Assembly (NCBI GenBank): GCA_017447775.1 | Contig: JAFSMU010000025.1 | Location: forward strand, 1-64,000 | DNA length: 64,000 nt | Origin: Clostridia bacterium | GTDB lineage: Bacteria > Bacillota > Clostridia > Oscillospirales > CAG-272 | Direction of reading: 5' to 3' | Part shown: positions 1-8,263 of the stretch, in pieces | How the letters are laid out: every line of letters starts with the position of its first letter | How positions within the stretch are numbered: the stretch's first letter is position 1 | Made by a program: the position numbers and the translations under genes | Notes under the pieces: model-generated | What the model was told of the DNA's origin: nothing | Seen by the model: the letters and a program-made list of their open reading frames with translations, nothing else | The model's database searches: none

Positions 1-2
1 GA

Positions 3-95
3 GTAATTGATAATAATACTTTTACGTTAACTGTAATAAAAACTGATTTTGATATACCTCAAAGGATTACTTTTCATAGGGTTGAGCAGAATTAA
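3..95 (+). CDS. C-terminal end of a small lipoprotein-like gene, cut by the window edge
   Basis: Thirty codons are open up to a TAA at 93-95. The reading ends in the pattern T-D-F-D-I-P-Q-R-I-T-F-H, which matches S-D-F-D-L-P-K-T-L-I-F-H at the end of the next gene. This indicates that the two are tandem paralogues. The start lies outside the window, so signal peptide and length are unknown. The function is unknown. Confidence 0.6.
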   Translation, partial: VIDNNTFTLTVIKTDFDIPQRITFHRVEQN

Positions 96-156
96 TCAAC
101 TCTGACGTATACATACGACAATAGAAAAATCTCGGTAAATAAAAAGTGAGGCATTT

Positions 157-582
157 ATGGAATCGAGAAATAACACCAAAAAATTTTTAATTATATTATT
201 ACTTTTTTGCCTTCTTTTAAACGGATGTACACTGGGATATGAACCACTCAAAAAAATAGTTGAAGACAAAATGTGCTGGGAAGCTGAGAATGTAAATTTT
301 TCCATCTCTTTTAAAGATTATGCCGGAAAACTGTATTTTGGGGGATATGAATATAGATTAGAAGTTCAAATTGGTGTTTACTATAATGATATGGAAATAT
401 ATGCCTATTCAATTACAGAAAATACTGATGCCAGAATGTATGATGAAAATGATCCTCGAAAATGTGATGGTTGTATTGATTTGAAAGTAAACCGTGTGAA
501 AGAAAACGAATTTGTGGTTTCTGTTATTTATTCTGATTTTGATTTGCCCAAAACATTGATTTTTCACAAGGCAAATAATTGA
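157..582 (+). CDS. Small secreted lipoprotein of unknown function
   Basis: The 141-residue product has a lysine-containing N-terminus, a hydrophobic run (residues 10-21) and a lipobox ending L-N-G-C with the lipidated cysteine at residue 24. It should therefore be anchored on the outer face of the membrane. The mature part is short, rich in aromatic and acidic residues, and looks like a beta-rich domain with two further cysteines (RKCDGC). A GTGAGG ribosome site lies 6-11 bases before the ATG. The end of the preceding gene encodes a related C-terminus. The gene is more AT-rich than those that follow, which may mean recent acquisition. I do not recognise a family. Confidence 0.7.
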   Translation: MESRNNTKKFLIILLLFCLLLNGCTLGYEPLKKIVEDKMCWEAENVNFSISFKDYAGKLYFGGYEYRLEVQIGVYYNDMEIYAYSITENTDARMYDENDPRKCDGCIDLKVNRVKENEFVVSVIYSDFDLPKTLIFHKANN

Positions 583-823
583 TTTTGTGATTTGAAAATG
601 AAAAGGAGGAATGTCGCAACCGATACCGAGAACACCGGCAAGGTTTTCTTTTGTAGCGAAGCGGCCGCGAGGGAGTGAATAACGACCTGAATAGTCGTTA
701 GTGCTGAGCGGTGACTGGGCCCGACGGGTTCCCGCGTACGAACGAAGTGAGTGCGTGGGGTTTCGGAGCCGCAGCGAGACCCGCTTTTCTTTTATGAAAA
801 AGAAAAGGGCAAACGTAACACTT
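583..823. repeat. GC-rich non-coding stretch with short inverted repeats
   Basis: No convincing gene is present. The stretch holds an inverted repeat AACGAC/GTCGTT near 680-700, segments such as GAACGAAGTGAGTGCG, and a CTTTTCTTTT...AAAAGAAAAG pair near 785-808. Similar pyrimidine/purine hairpin arms recur in the gap at 20438-20946, so this probably belongs to a class of dispersed intergenic repeats. Confidence 0.4.
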
Positions 824-862
824 AAAAAAAAATATCCACCCGTTTTCGCGGGTGGATATTTT
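824..862 (-). terminator. Rho-independent terminator of the ispH-rpsA operon
   Basis: A perfect 12-bp stem (831-842 with 849-860) with a six-base loop is followed, on the minus strand, by a run of T residues. It lies 13 bases past the stop codon of ispH-rpsA. Confidence 0.9.
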
Positions 863-874
863 ATCATGTCAAAA

Positions 875-2902
875 TTATTCTGCTGCCGTTTCCTCAGCGG
901 GAGCATCCTCGGCGGGAGCTTCCTCCGTTTCTTCGGCGGGAACTTCCTCTTCGGGAAGAAGTGCGCGAACCGAAAGGCTGACCTTCTTGCCTTCGTTGTC
1001 GATCTCCGTTATCTTCGCGTCAACGACCTGCCCCTTTGAAAGAACTTCCGCCGGCGAGCCGAGCTTCTTGTTAGCTATCTGCGAGATGTGGATAAGACCG
1101 TCAACACCGGGGATGATCTGCGCGAATGCGCCGAACGGAAGCAGGGAAACGATCTTTACGCTTGCAACGTCGCCGACTTTGTACTGCTCTGTGAAGAGCT
1201 TCCACGGGTTCGTTTCTTCCGTCTTGTAACCCAGGGAGATCCTGCCTTTTTCCTTGTCGAACGATTTGACGAATACGTCAAGCTCGTCGCCTACCTTCAC
1301 AACGTCGGACGGCTTTGAAATACGCAGCCACGACAGCTCTGAGGTATGTACCATACCGTCAACGCCGCCAAGGTCAACGAATGCGCCGTAGGATGTAAGG
1401 CTCTTTACAACGCCTTTGTAGTGCTTGCCTTCTTCGATCTCGTTCCAGAAAGCTTCCTCTTTTGCGCGTCTTTCCTCGCGTGCGACGACTCTGATGGAGC
1501 CGACGGCGCGTTTGCGGTCTTCTTTTATGTCGATGATCTTGAACTTCTGCACTGTACCTACAAGCGTTGAAAGATCGCCGTCGCGCGGAACGGGTGTCTG
1601 CGATGCGGGAACGAATATCTTCTGGCTGAGAGCGGATATGATAACGCCGCCTTTGACAGCCTCGATAACCTTGCCTTCGAGAACTTCGCCCGTTTCGGCT
1701 GCGTTCTTTACTGCTTCCCATTTAGCGCCCGCGTCGCTCTTCTTCTTGGAAAGAACAGCGATGCCGTCAACGTCGCTTACTCTGACTGCAACAGCCGTTA
1801 CCTCGTCGCCGAGCTTGAAAAGGTCTTCAAGTTTAGCTGAGGGATCGTCCGTTACGTTCTCTATTGTAAGAACGCCTGTGCATTTTGAGCCGAGGTCAAG
1901 CTTTACCTCGGTATTCGAAACGTACGTAACTACGCCCGTGACCGTATCTCCTGTATTTAATGTTTTGAAGCTGTCTTCAAGTAATTGCGCGAAATTTTCC
2001 TGTTCACTCATTTTGTCTATGACCTCCTTAATCAGACAGTCGGGCGATGACGCTCCGGCTGCGACTCCTATCATGATCGGAGTCTGCTTATTATTTATTA
2101 GCGGCAAATCGTTTGGCGAGGCGACCAGGAATGAATTTTCGCAGAAGCGTTTTGAAATTTCGTAAAGTTTGTTTGTGTTGGAACTTCTTTTGTCCCCGAC
2201 GACGACCATAACGTCGCACTCGCGGGCAAGTTCTTCGACCTCGCGTTGACGGTTTTCCGTAACACTACATATTGTATCAAAAAAAATTGAATTTGTATAT
2301 AGTTTTTTGATAAATTTTTTTATTTTTTTATACTTTTCACTGTTTTGAGTCGTCTGCGACACGACGATAACGCCGATATTCCCGCTTTGCGCCTGCTCGG
2401 GCGAGGGAATTTTTTTGTCGTTTATCGCCGCCGTTATCTCGTCCTCATTCAGAAAAACGAGCTTTTTTCCGCGCACGTGGCTTGCCGTTCCCACGACCTC
2501 GGGGTGATCGGCGGCGCCGAATATCAGCGTCAGCGTTCCGGGGGCGGAGTTTTCGTCGATAACGTCGTGTATCTTTTTGACAAACGGGCAGGTGCAGTCG
2601 ATAACGACGCACCCCGTACTCTTTGCCGCGTCATAGAGCAGCTTTGCGTATTTTTTCTCCGTGCCGTGCGCGCGAATGAGAAAAACCGTGTCCCCGTCGG
2701 CATTTTTCGCCGCCGCTTCAAGCTCGCTCTCGTCAAGCGGAACAATGCCCTGCGCCGCAAGGGATGAAACAACGCCGTCGTTGTGGATAAGTCTGCCGAC
2801 GGTGTAGACCTTTTTTTTCGTGCCGATAAGTGACGTCGCCGTTTCGTAAGCGCGGCGCACGCCAAAGCAAAAACCCGAATTTTCAGCAACTTTTACAGTC
2901 AT
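875..2902 (-). CDS. ispH-rpsA: IspH reductase fused to ribosomal protein S1
   Basis: The N-terminal ~280 residues are 4-hydroxy-3-methylbut-2-enyl diphosphate reductase, the last enzyme of the MEP isoprenoid pathway. Its three iron-sulfur cysteines are visible in FCFGV, CTCPF and TICSV contexts. The C-terminal ~390 residues hold four S1 RNA-binding repeats, the best of which read YGAFVDLGGVDGMVH and FGAFAQIIPGVDGLIH, ending in an acidic Ala/Pro/Glu tail. The fusion is well known in Clostridia. The ATG at 2902 overlaps the plsC stop as ATGA, which is why I prefer it to an in-frame start 33 bases upstream. Length is 675 residues. It is the last gene of the operon and is followed by a strong terminator. 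Confidence 0.95.
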   Translation of the reverse strand: MTVKVAENSGFCFGVRRAYETATSLIGTKKKVYTVGRLIHNDGVVSSLAAQGIVPLDESELEAAAKNADGDTVFLIRAHGTEKKYAKLLYDAAKSTGCVVIDCTCPFVKKIHDVIDENSAPGTLTLIFGAADHPEVVGTASHVRGKKLVFLNEDEITAAINDKKIPSPEQAQSGNIGVIVVSQTTQNSEKYKKIKKFIKKLYTNSIFFDTICSVTENRQREVEELARECDVMVVVGDKRSSNTNKLYEISKRFCENSFLVASPNDLPLINNKQTPIMIGVAAGASSPDCLIKEVIDKMSEQENFAQLLEDSFKTLNTGDTVTGVVTYVSNTEVKLDLGSKCTGVLTIENVTDDPSAKLEDLFKLGDEVTAVAVRVSDVDGIAVLSKKKSDAGAKWEAVKNAAETGEVLEGKVIEAVKGGVIISALSQKIFVPASQTPVPRDGDLSTLVGTVQKFKIIDIKEDRKRAVGSIRVVAREERRAKEEAFWNEIEEGKHYKGVVKSLTSYGAFVDLGGVDGMVHTSELSWLRISKPSDVVKVGDELDVFVKSFDKEKGRISLGYKTEETNPWKLFTEQYKVGDVASVKIVSLLPFGAFAQIIPGVDGLIHISQIANKKLGSPAEVLSKGQVVDAKITEIDNEGKKVSLSVRALLPEEEVPAEETEEAPAEDAPAEETAAE

Positions 2903-3519
2903 TTTTTCTCCTGTATCTCGGGCGCGAGCGCGCAAATGCGCTCCCAGACGAGCGCCGCCGCCGCGTCGATCTCCGCCTTGTTCTTTTTGTCAAAGCCAAG
3001 CTCGGAGTAGCGTATCGGCTCGCCGTAAACGACTTTTATTCGCCTGAACGGCAGCACCCTGTATTTTTTTGTGTATATGTATGCGGGGAGCACGTCGCAT
3101 TCAGCGCGCGCCGCTATCATTCCGACACCGCTTTTGTATTTCGTTTCCGACGGGATCTTTTCGGGCATTCTCGTCCCCTGCGGGAACATTATAAGCGCGC
3201 CGCCCTCGCTCACTTTGTCTATCGCGCCGTGAAGCGCATCCATGTCGGCTGTGCCGCGCTTTATCGGAATGGCGAAGCGCTTTATAAGCCTGCGAAGCAC
3301 CGGCGCCCTTGAAAGCTGATCTTTTGCAAGGAACCACGCCTGCCTTTTCAGCCCTATCGCAAGGAAGAGCGGGTCGGTTGCGCTTATGTGATTTGAGCAA
3401 ACGATTATGCCGCGCTCTCTCATCTCGTCCTTCGGCTTTTTTATCTTCAAAAAGAAGATGAGCTTGAAAATCGGGCGCAAAAGTCCGCGCCAAAACCTGT
3501 AAAAGCCGTTTACCTTCAT
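2899..3519 (-). CDS. plsC: 1-acyl-sn-glycerol-3-phosphate acyltransferase
   Basis: The 206-residue product transfers an acyl chain to lysophosphatidic acid, giving phosphatidic acid for membrane lipid synthesis. It carries the two acyltransferase motifs: NHISATD (the H-x4-D catalytic pair, near residue 42) and FPQGTR, where Gln replaces the more common Glu. A hydrophobic N-terminal segment with flanking basic residues suggests membrane association. Its start overlaps the cmk stop and its stop overlaps the ispH-rpsA start, both as ATGA, so the three genes are translationally coupled. The cmk-plsC-ispH/S1 order is common in Clostridia. Confidence 0.9.
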   Translation of the reverse strand: MKVNGFYRFWRGLLRPIFKLIFFLKIKKPKDEMRERGIIVCSNHISATDPLFLAIGLKRQAWFLAKDQLSRAPVLRRLIKRFAIPIKRGTADMDALHGAIDKVSEGGALIMFPQGTRMPEKIPSETKYKSGVGMIAARAECDVLPAYIYTKKYRVLPFRRIKVVYGEPIRYSELGFDKKNKAEIDAAAALVWERICALAPEIQEKK

Positions 3520-4178
3520 TTCGTTCTCTCCCTTATTATTTTCAGCGCCTTCTCGAGCGTTTCTTCAAACGGGCCGGAATTATCGAGGAATATCGCGTCA
3601 TCGGCGGGAATTGCCGGCGCGACTTTGCGGCTTTTGTCGTTTTTGTCGCGCGTCGCCATGGCGGATTTTACCTCGTCAATGCTTATTTTTTCGCCCTTTT
3701 CCACAAGTTCCGCAAGACGTCTTTCGGCGCGCGCGTCGTCAGACGCCGTCATAAAGAATTTCACCGTTGCGTCGGGAAGAATGACCGTCCCGATGTCGCG
3801 CCCGTCCATAATGACGTTGTTGCGGCGCGCAAAATCGCGCTGAAGCTCAAGTAAGAACGTGCGTACCTCCGGTATCGCCGAAACCGCGGACGCGCCCGCC
3901 GATATCTCGCTTGTGCGTATTCTGCCCGTAACGTCCTCGCCGCAAAGGATCATCCTCTGCGCGCCGTCAACGTACTCGATGACGACGTCCATCTTCGGTA
4001 TAAGCGCGATAACGCCCTCGGCGTCCTTCGGATCAACGCCGCTCTCGATGACGTAAAGCGCCACCGTGCGATAGATCGCACCGGTGTCAAGATGAATGTA
4101 CCCAAGGCGCTCTGCCAGCGCGTTTGAAAGGGAACTTTTGCCGGCTCCGCTCGGCCCGTCAATTGCTATGCTTACCAT
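3516..4178 (-). CDS. cmk: Cytidylate kinase
   Basis: The 220-residue enzyme phosphorylates CMP and dCMP with ATP. The P-loop GPSGAGKSS is at residues 8-16, followed by LDTGAIYR and the conserved DGRDIGTVILPDA segment. The length is normal for the short form. It sits 54 bases downstream of the flavoprotein gene and overlaps plsC by four bases. The start is the only ATG that keeps the P-loop at the N-terminus. Confidence 0.95.
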   Translation of the reverse strand: MVSIAIDGPSGAGKSSLSNALAERLGYIHLDTGAIYRTVALYVIESGVDPKDAEGVIALIPKMDVVIEYVDGAQRMILCGEDVTGRIRTSEISAGASAVSAIPEVRTFLLELQRDFARRNNVIMDGRDIGTVILPDATVKFFMTASDDARAERRLAELVEKGEKISIDEVKSAMATRDKNDKSRKVAPAIPADDAIFLDNSGPFEETLEKALKIIRERTK

Positions 4179-4210
4179 AAAAACCCTCGTGTTCGCTTGA
4201 TTTTTTATAT

Positions 4211-4252
4211 CTTATACATTTGTATTATTTTGTTATACAACTGTATATTTTT
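4211..4252. repeat. Paired TATAC-N4-GTATA palindrome, copy A
   Basis: TTATACATTTGTATTA and TTATACAACTGTATAT lie 21 bases apart in the gap between the flavoprotein gene and cmk. The second half overlaps the flavoprotein's last codons and stop. The same paired arrangement occurs at 7066, 12161 and 18389. Confidence 0.5.
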
Positions 4253-5489
4253 CGATTATCCCGTCGGCGCAGCAAACGCCCGTCGACAGCGCTATCTGGA
4301 TATTGAAGCCGCCGGTGTACGCGTCGACGTCGATGACCTCGCCCGCAAAGTAAAGATTTTTTACCTTTTTTGAACGCATCGTTTTCGGGTCGATCTCGCT
4401 TGTTTTAACGCCGCCCGACGTAACTATCGCCTCGTCTATCGGGCGGAAGCCGCGCACGGAAACGGGCAGGCGTTTCAGCGTTCCGACGATTTTCGCGCGC
4501 TCGGCGCGAGTCACCGAATTTACCTTTTCGCCGTATTCAAGTCCGCACGCTTTTATAAAAGGATGTATCAGCTTTTGCGGGAGCAAGTCGCCAAGCGCAT
4601 TGTCAAGATTTTTGTTTTTGTATTTTTCAAAGTCGGAAAGCACCCTTGCGTCGAGCTGTTCGGCGTCAAGCGCCGGCTTCAAGTCGATGTAAACGACGTA
4701 TCTGTCGCGGTCCATCGGGCGCAGATGCGCCGAGGCTGAGAGTATCAGCGGGCCGCTCATGCCGAAATGGGTGAACAGCATCTCGCCGAAATCGTCAAAT
4801 ATCACCTTGCTCATCGCCGTGTCGAGCACGCTTATCGCCACGTTTTTCAGCGACAGTCCCTGCGTATCGCGGCAGAGCTTATCCTCCGATTCAAGCCCCA
4901 CAAGCGACGGCACGGGCGGTGTTACGGTGTGCCCGAGCGCGCGCGCAAATTCAAACCCGTCCCCCGTCGAGCCTGTCAGCGGATACGAAAGCCCGCCCGT
5001 GCAAAGCACGATCTCGTCAAAGCTTTCGTATTTTCTCTTTTCTGTTATGACCTCGCTTATACCGTCGTCATCTGCGCGAAGCGCCGTCACGCGCTCGTTT
5101 ATGATCTTTGCCCCCGAGGTTATGACGTATTTTTTCATCGCAAGCACAATGTCTGTCGCGCGGTCTGAAACGGGGAAGACTCTGTTCCCGCGCTCAACTT
5201 TGAGCGCAACTCCAAGCCCCTCGAAGAACGCCATCGTGTCCCGCGGCGAAAAGCGGTTGACGGCGGAAAAAAGGAATTTCCCGTTTGTCGTTATGTTTTT
5301 CATAAACGTTTCCGGGGTGCAGTCGTTTGTCAGATTGCACCTGCCTTTGCCCGTTATGCCGAGCTTTTTGCCGAGCAGGTCGTTTTTTTCAAATAGGGAA
5401 ACGGAAAACCCCGCCGCGGCGAGCCTCCCCGCCGCCATCATTCCCGCCGGCCCCGCGCCGATAACGGCGATTTTTGCTATATTATTCAT
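4233..5489 (-). CDS. NAD(P)/FAD-dependent oxidoreductase of the HI0933/YhiN (BaiN) family
   Basis: The 418-residue flavoprotein begins with a dinucleotide-binding fold (GAGPAGMMAAGR at residues 11-22), followed by the family signature GKKLGITGKGRCNLTN. It closes with a second FAD contact, NLYFAGEVIDVDAYTGG. Family members have been called aminoacetone oxidases or bile-acid-modifying BaiN, but the physiological substrate is usually unknown, so I assign only the family. It is cytoplasmic and unpaired with an electron carrier here. It lies 14 bases after the ABC-F gene and upstream of cmk, a gene order seen in many Clostridia. Confidence 0.9.
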   Translation of the reverse strand: MNNIAKIAVIGAGPAGMMAAGRLAAAGFSVSLFEKNDLLGKKLGITGKGRCNLTNDCTPETFMKNITTNGKFLFSAVNRFSPRDTMAFFEGLGVALKVERGNRVFPVSDRATDIVLAMKKYVITSGAKIINERVTALRADDDGISEVITEKRKYESFDEIVLCTGGLSYPLTGSTGDGFEFARALGHTVTPPVPSLVGLESEDKLCRDTQGLSLKNVAISVLDTAMSKVIFDDFGEMLFTHFGMSGPLILSASAHLRPMDRDRYVVYIDLKPALDAEQLDARVLSDFEKYKNKNLDNALGDLLPQKLIHPFIKACGLEYGEKVNSVTRAERAKIVGTLKRLPVSVRGFRPIDEAIVTSGGVKTSEIDPKTMRSKKVKNLYFAGEVIDVDAYTGGFNIQIALSTGVCCADGIIEKYTVV

Positions 5490-5503
5490 AAATTCAAATG
5501 TTT

Positions 5504-7429
5504 CTATATTTGTTCAAGCCTTGCCAGCTCTTTTTCCGCCTCGTCGTAATCGGCGTAAAGGCGGTCTGTTTCATCGTTTATTTTCGATATTTCGCCGTCT
5601 ATTTCCGAGAGGCGCACGTAGTTTGTCGACGCGTCGCCCGCGGCCTCTTTTTCAAGCTCGGTCTTTCTTTGCTCAAGCTCAAAAATGCGCGCCTCGTTTC
5701 GCTCCATGCGCGATTTAAGCCTGCGTATGTCCGACGTTTGCTTTTTCGCCGCCATGTATTTTTCCTTTTCGGCGGTCGCGGCCTTTACCTCGCGCGCGTC
5801 GTCCTCGCTCGCTTTTTTCTTTTCGCGCTCGGAAAGATATTCCTCGTAGCTGCCCTTGAAGTCGGCAAAGCCGCCGCCCATATCGAAAATTCGCGTGGCG
5901 AGCTTGTTTATGAAGTACCTGTCGTGCGAAACGGCGATTATCGTCCCGTCAAATTCGAGCAGCGCGCCCTCAAGCGCCTCGCGCGAGGCGATGTCGAGGT
6001 GGTTTGTCGGTTCGTCGAGGATCAGCACGTTCACGCGCGAAAGTATCATCTTGCACAGCATCAGCCGCGCGCGCTCGCCGCCCGAAAGGGAGCCGACCGT
6101 CTTGTCTATATCCTCGGCAAAAAAGAGGAACGACGCCAGTGCCGAGCGCAGCTCTGTGTACGTCAGCTTGTCGTGCGCGGCGCAAAGCTCTTCAAGCACG
6201 GTGCGGCTGTCGTCAAGCGTTTTTTGCTCCTGATCGTAGTAGCCGATAACGACGTTTGCACCGAACTCGCACACGCCGCTATCTGGCGCGATCTGCCCGT
6301 CGATGATCTTTATCAGCGTCGATTTGCCGCAGCCGTTCGGCCCGATTATGACGATCCTGTCGCGTTTTCTGACGAGAAAAGAAACGCCCGAAAGCACCTT
6401 TTTTTCGCCAAACGACTTTTCGACCCGCTCGCAAACAAGCACATCGTTGCCGCTTTCCCCCGCCGAGCGAAACGCCATTTTCACCGCGCGCGGCGCTGTC
6501 TTCGGCGCGTCGACCTTTTCCATGCGTTCAATCTGCTTCTGCTTTGACGCGATGGTTATAAAGTTGCGCTCCTGCCCGAAGCGGCGCTGCTGGGCGATGA
6601 TGCCCTCGATGCGCGCTATCTCCTTTTGCTGACGCTCGTATTTTCGCATCAGCGTCTTTTGCGCCTCCGCCTTCTGCACCGCAAACGCGGAGTAGTTGCC
6701 GGGGTAAAGCTTTGCCTCGGTATGCTCGATGTCGAGGATCTTCGTCGTCACTCTGTCGAGGAAAAACCTGTCGTGCGACACGACGATAAGCGTCTTCGGG
6801 TACGCGCGAAGATGCTCTTCAAGCCATTCGAGCGTCTTTGTATCGAGGTGGTTCGTCGGCTCGTCGAGCATCAGTATGTCGGGCGCTATAAGCAAGAGCC
6901 GCACAAGCGCAAGCCGCGTCCGCTCGCCGCCCGAAAGGGAAGAAATGTTCCGCTCAAGGTCGCGCTCGAAAAATCCGAAACGTTGAAGCATGGAGCGTAT
7001 CCTCGCGCGGTACTCGTACCCGCCGATGTCCTTAAAATGCTCGGTCAATGCTGAATATTCTGATATTATACTATTGTATAACTTATCTTCTACGCTTGTA
7101 TTATTTATCTTTTCCGAAAGCGCTTCAAGGCGTTTTTCGACAGTGAGCTGCTCGACGAATGCGCCAAGCATTTCGTCAAATACCGTCTTGTCGCTGTCAA
7201 GCATCGCGTTCTGTTCAAGCATCGCAACGCTCCGCCCGCCAAGGATCGAAACGCTGCCGTCGCTCGCCTGCTGCGTGCCGGCGATTATGCGAAGAAGCGT
7301 CGATTTTCCCGCGCCGTTGACGCCGATGACGCCAAGCCTGTCGCCCTCGTTTATCGAGAAGGAAATGTCTGACAAAACGACGTCCGTGCCGTATTCCACC
7401 TTGACGCCGCCAACGCTTAAAATGACCAT
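5504..7429 (-). CDS. ABC-F family ribosome-associated ATPase
   Basis: The 641-residue protein has two ABC ATPase domains and no membrane segment, so it belongs to the ABC-F group, which acts on ribosomes. Walker A motifs are GVNGAGKST and GPNGCGKST, signatures are LSGGERTR and LSGGERAR, and both Walker B regions read LDEPTNHLD. A charged linker lies between the domains and a C-terminal coiled coil occupies the last ~90 residues. That layout resembles the YdiF/Uup type. It may be a translation factor or an antibiotic-protection protein; sequence reading cannot tell. A patch around codons 102-120 is markedly AT-rich and contains repeat copy D. Confidence 0.9.
   Translation of the reverse strand: MVILSVGGVKVEYGTDVVLSDISFSINEGDRLGVIGVNGAGKSTLLRIIAGTQQASDGSVSILGGRSVAMLEQNAMLDSDKTVFDEMLGAFVEQLTVEKRLEALSEKINNTSVEDKLYNSIISEYSALTEHFKDIGGYEYRARIRSMLQRFGFFERDLERNISSLSGGERTRLALVRLLLIAPDILMLDEPTNHLDTKTLEWLEEHLRAYPKTLIVVSHDRFFLDRVTTKILDIEHTEAKLYPGNYSAFAVQKAEAQKTLMRKYERQQKEIARIEGIIAQQRRFGQERNFITIASKQKQIERMEKVDAPKTAPRAVKMAFRSAGESGNDVLVCERVEKSFGEKKVLSGVSFLVRKRDRIVIIGPNGCGKSTLIKIIDGQIAPDSGVCEFGANVVIGYYDQEQKTLDDSRTVLEELCAAHDKLTYTELRSALASFLFFAEDIDKTVGSLSGGERARLMLCKMILSRVNVLILDEPTNHLDIASREALEGALLEFDGTIIAVSHDRYFINKLATRIFDMGGGFADFKGSYEEYLSEREKKKASEDDAREVKAATAEKEKYMAAKKQTSDIRRLKSRMERNEARIFELEQRKTELEKEAAGDASTNYVRLSEIDGEISKINDETDRLYADYDEAEKELARLEQI
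7066..7108. repeat. Paired TATAC-N4-GTATA palindrome, copy D, inside the ABC-F gene
   Basis: TTATACTATTGTATAA and the weaker CTACGCTTGTATTA are spaced 22 bases apart. The spacing equals that of the three copies outside or at the edge of genes, but here the element is read through in frame. Confidence 0.4.
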
Positions 7430-7462
7430 TTTGCCTCCCCGATAGATTTACTCCGATTTAAT

Positions 7463-7491
7463 ATTATAACTCATTACATTTGATTTGTCAA
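7463..7491 (-). promoter_or_regulatory. Sigma-A promoter of the ABC-F to ispH-rpsA operon
   Basis: On the minus strand TTGACA is separated by 17 bases from TATAAT, a perfect consensus, 34 bases before the ABC-F start codon. Confidence 0.85.
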
Positions 7492-7493
7492 TC

Positions 7494-7518
7494 AAAAAAG
7501 CCCTCGTGCGAGGGCTTT
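7494..7518 (-). terminator. Terminator of the AbrB-ABC operon
   Basis: AAAGCCCT/AGGGCTTT arms with a short loop precede TTTTTT on the minus strand, just after the permease stop. Confidence 0.85.
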
Positions 7519-7521
7519 GAA

Positions 7522-8262
7522 CTATTTTGTCATTTTTGATCTGAATACTACCGTCGCAAGCGTAAACAAAACGACAGTGTACGCGCACACGATGATAAGA
7601 GGTCGGAGGACGCCGTCAAAGGTGAAAATGCCTGCCGCGGCGTTTTGCATGATCACGGTGACGTTTTTGAACGGTAGCGCGTTCATAACGGTCATAAATC
7701 CGCCTTCAAGCCCCTCCGTCGGGAACCACATCCCGCTGAGCACCGACTGCCCCATAACGATGACCGACGCGACGCCGCCGACTGATTTTTCGTTGCACAG
7801 CGCGCCGAGAAGGAGTCCCGCGGCGATGAAGAACGCGCAGGTAACGGCGCTTAACGGCAGTATCGTGAATAGATACGGCGAGAAGAACGAAACGTCGATG
7901 ACGACAGCCGCCGTAAGAAAGATCAGTGTTTGTATCAGAGCAAACGGCACCATCGCCAAAGCGTACCCGATGATGAATTCCGACGGGCGCGTCCTTGTGG
8001 CGTAAAGGCGCGCCATAAACGACGACGAGCGGTCAGTCGTTATAAGAATGCCCGAAAACAGCGATATGAACGCCTGCCCGAAGCCCGTCATTGCGGGCGC
8101 GAGGTAGCGCATCTCAAATTGCGGCGTCAGCTTGTGGAAAATAAAGTAGAACAGCACAAGCATAAACACCGGCAGCCCGAACAGAAAGCCGAGGCTCAGC
8201 GTGTCGCGGCGTATCTCCTTGAAGTTGCGCCCGGCAAGCGTCAAAGCTCTTGAAAACGACAT
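7522..8262 (-). CDS. ABC-2 type transporter permease
   Basis: The 246-residue protein has six apparent membrane segments and the general layout of ABC-2 exporters of the drug/daunorubicin type. It should form the membrane channel for the ATPase encoded directly upstream, from which it is separated by one base. The transported compound cannot be told. The operon also encodes an AbrB-type DNA-binding protein, which suggests self-regulated expression. Confidence 0.85.
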   Translation of the reverse strand: MSFSRALTLAGRNFKEIRRDTLSLGFLFGLPVFMLVLFYFIFHKLTPQFEMRYLAPAMTGFGQAFISLFSGILITTDRSSSFMARLYATRTRPSEFIIGYALAMVPFALIQTLIFLTAAVVIDVSFFSPYLFTILPLSAVTCAFFIAAGLLLGALCNEKSVGGVASVIVMGQSVLSGMWFPTEGLEGGFMTVMNALPFKNVTVIMQNAAAGIFTFDGVLRPLIIVCAYTVVLFTLATVVFRSKMTK

Positions 8263-8263
8263 A

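Noticed and set aside
701..1229. Two short plus-strand open frames after the first lipoprotein gene
   Set aside because: They run through repeat DNA, a terminator hairpin and the antisense end of ispH-rpsA.
5498..6547. 349-codon open frame antisense to the ABC-F gene
   Set aside because: Arg/Val/Phe-rich composition typical of the reverse strand of a GC-rich gene; it overlaps a gene with complete motifs.
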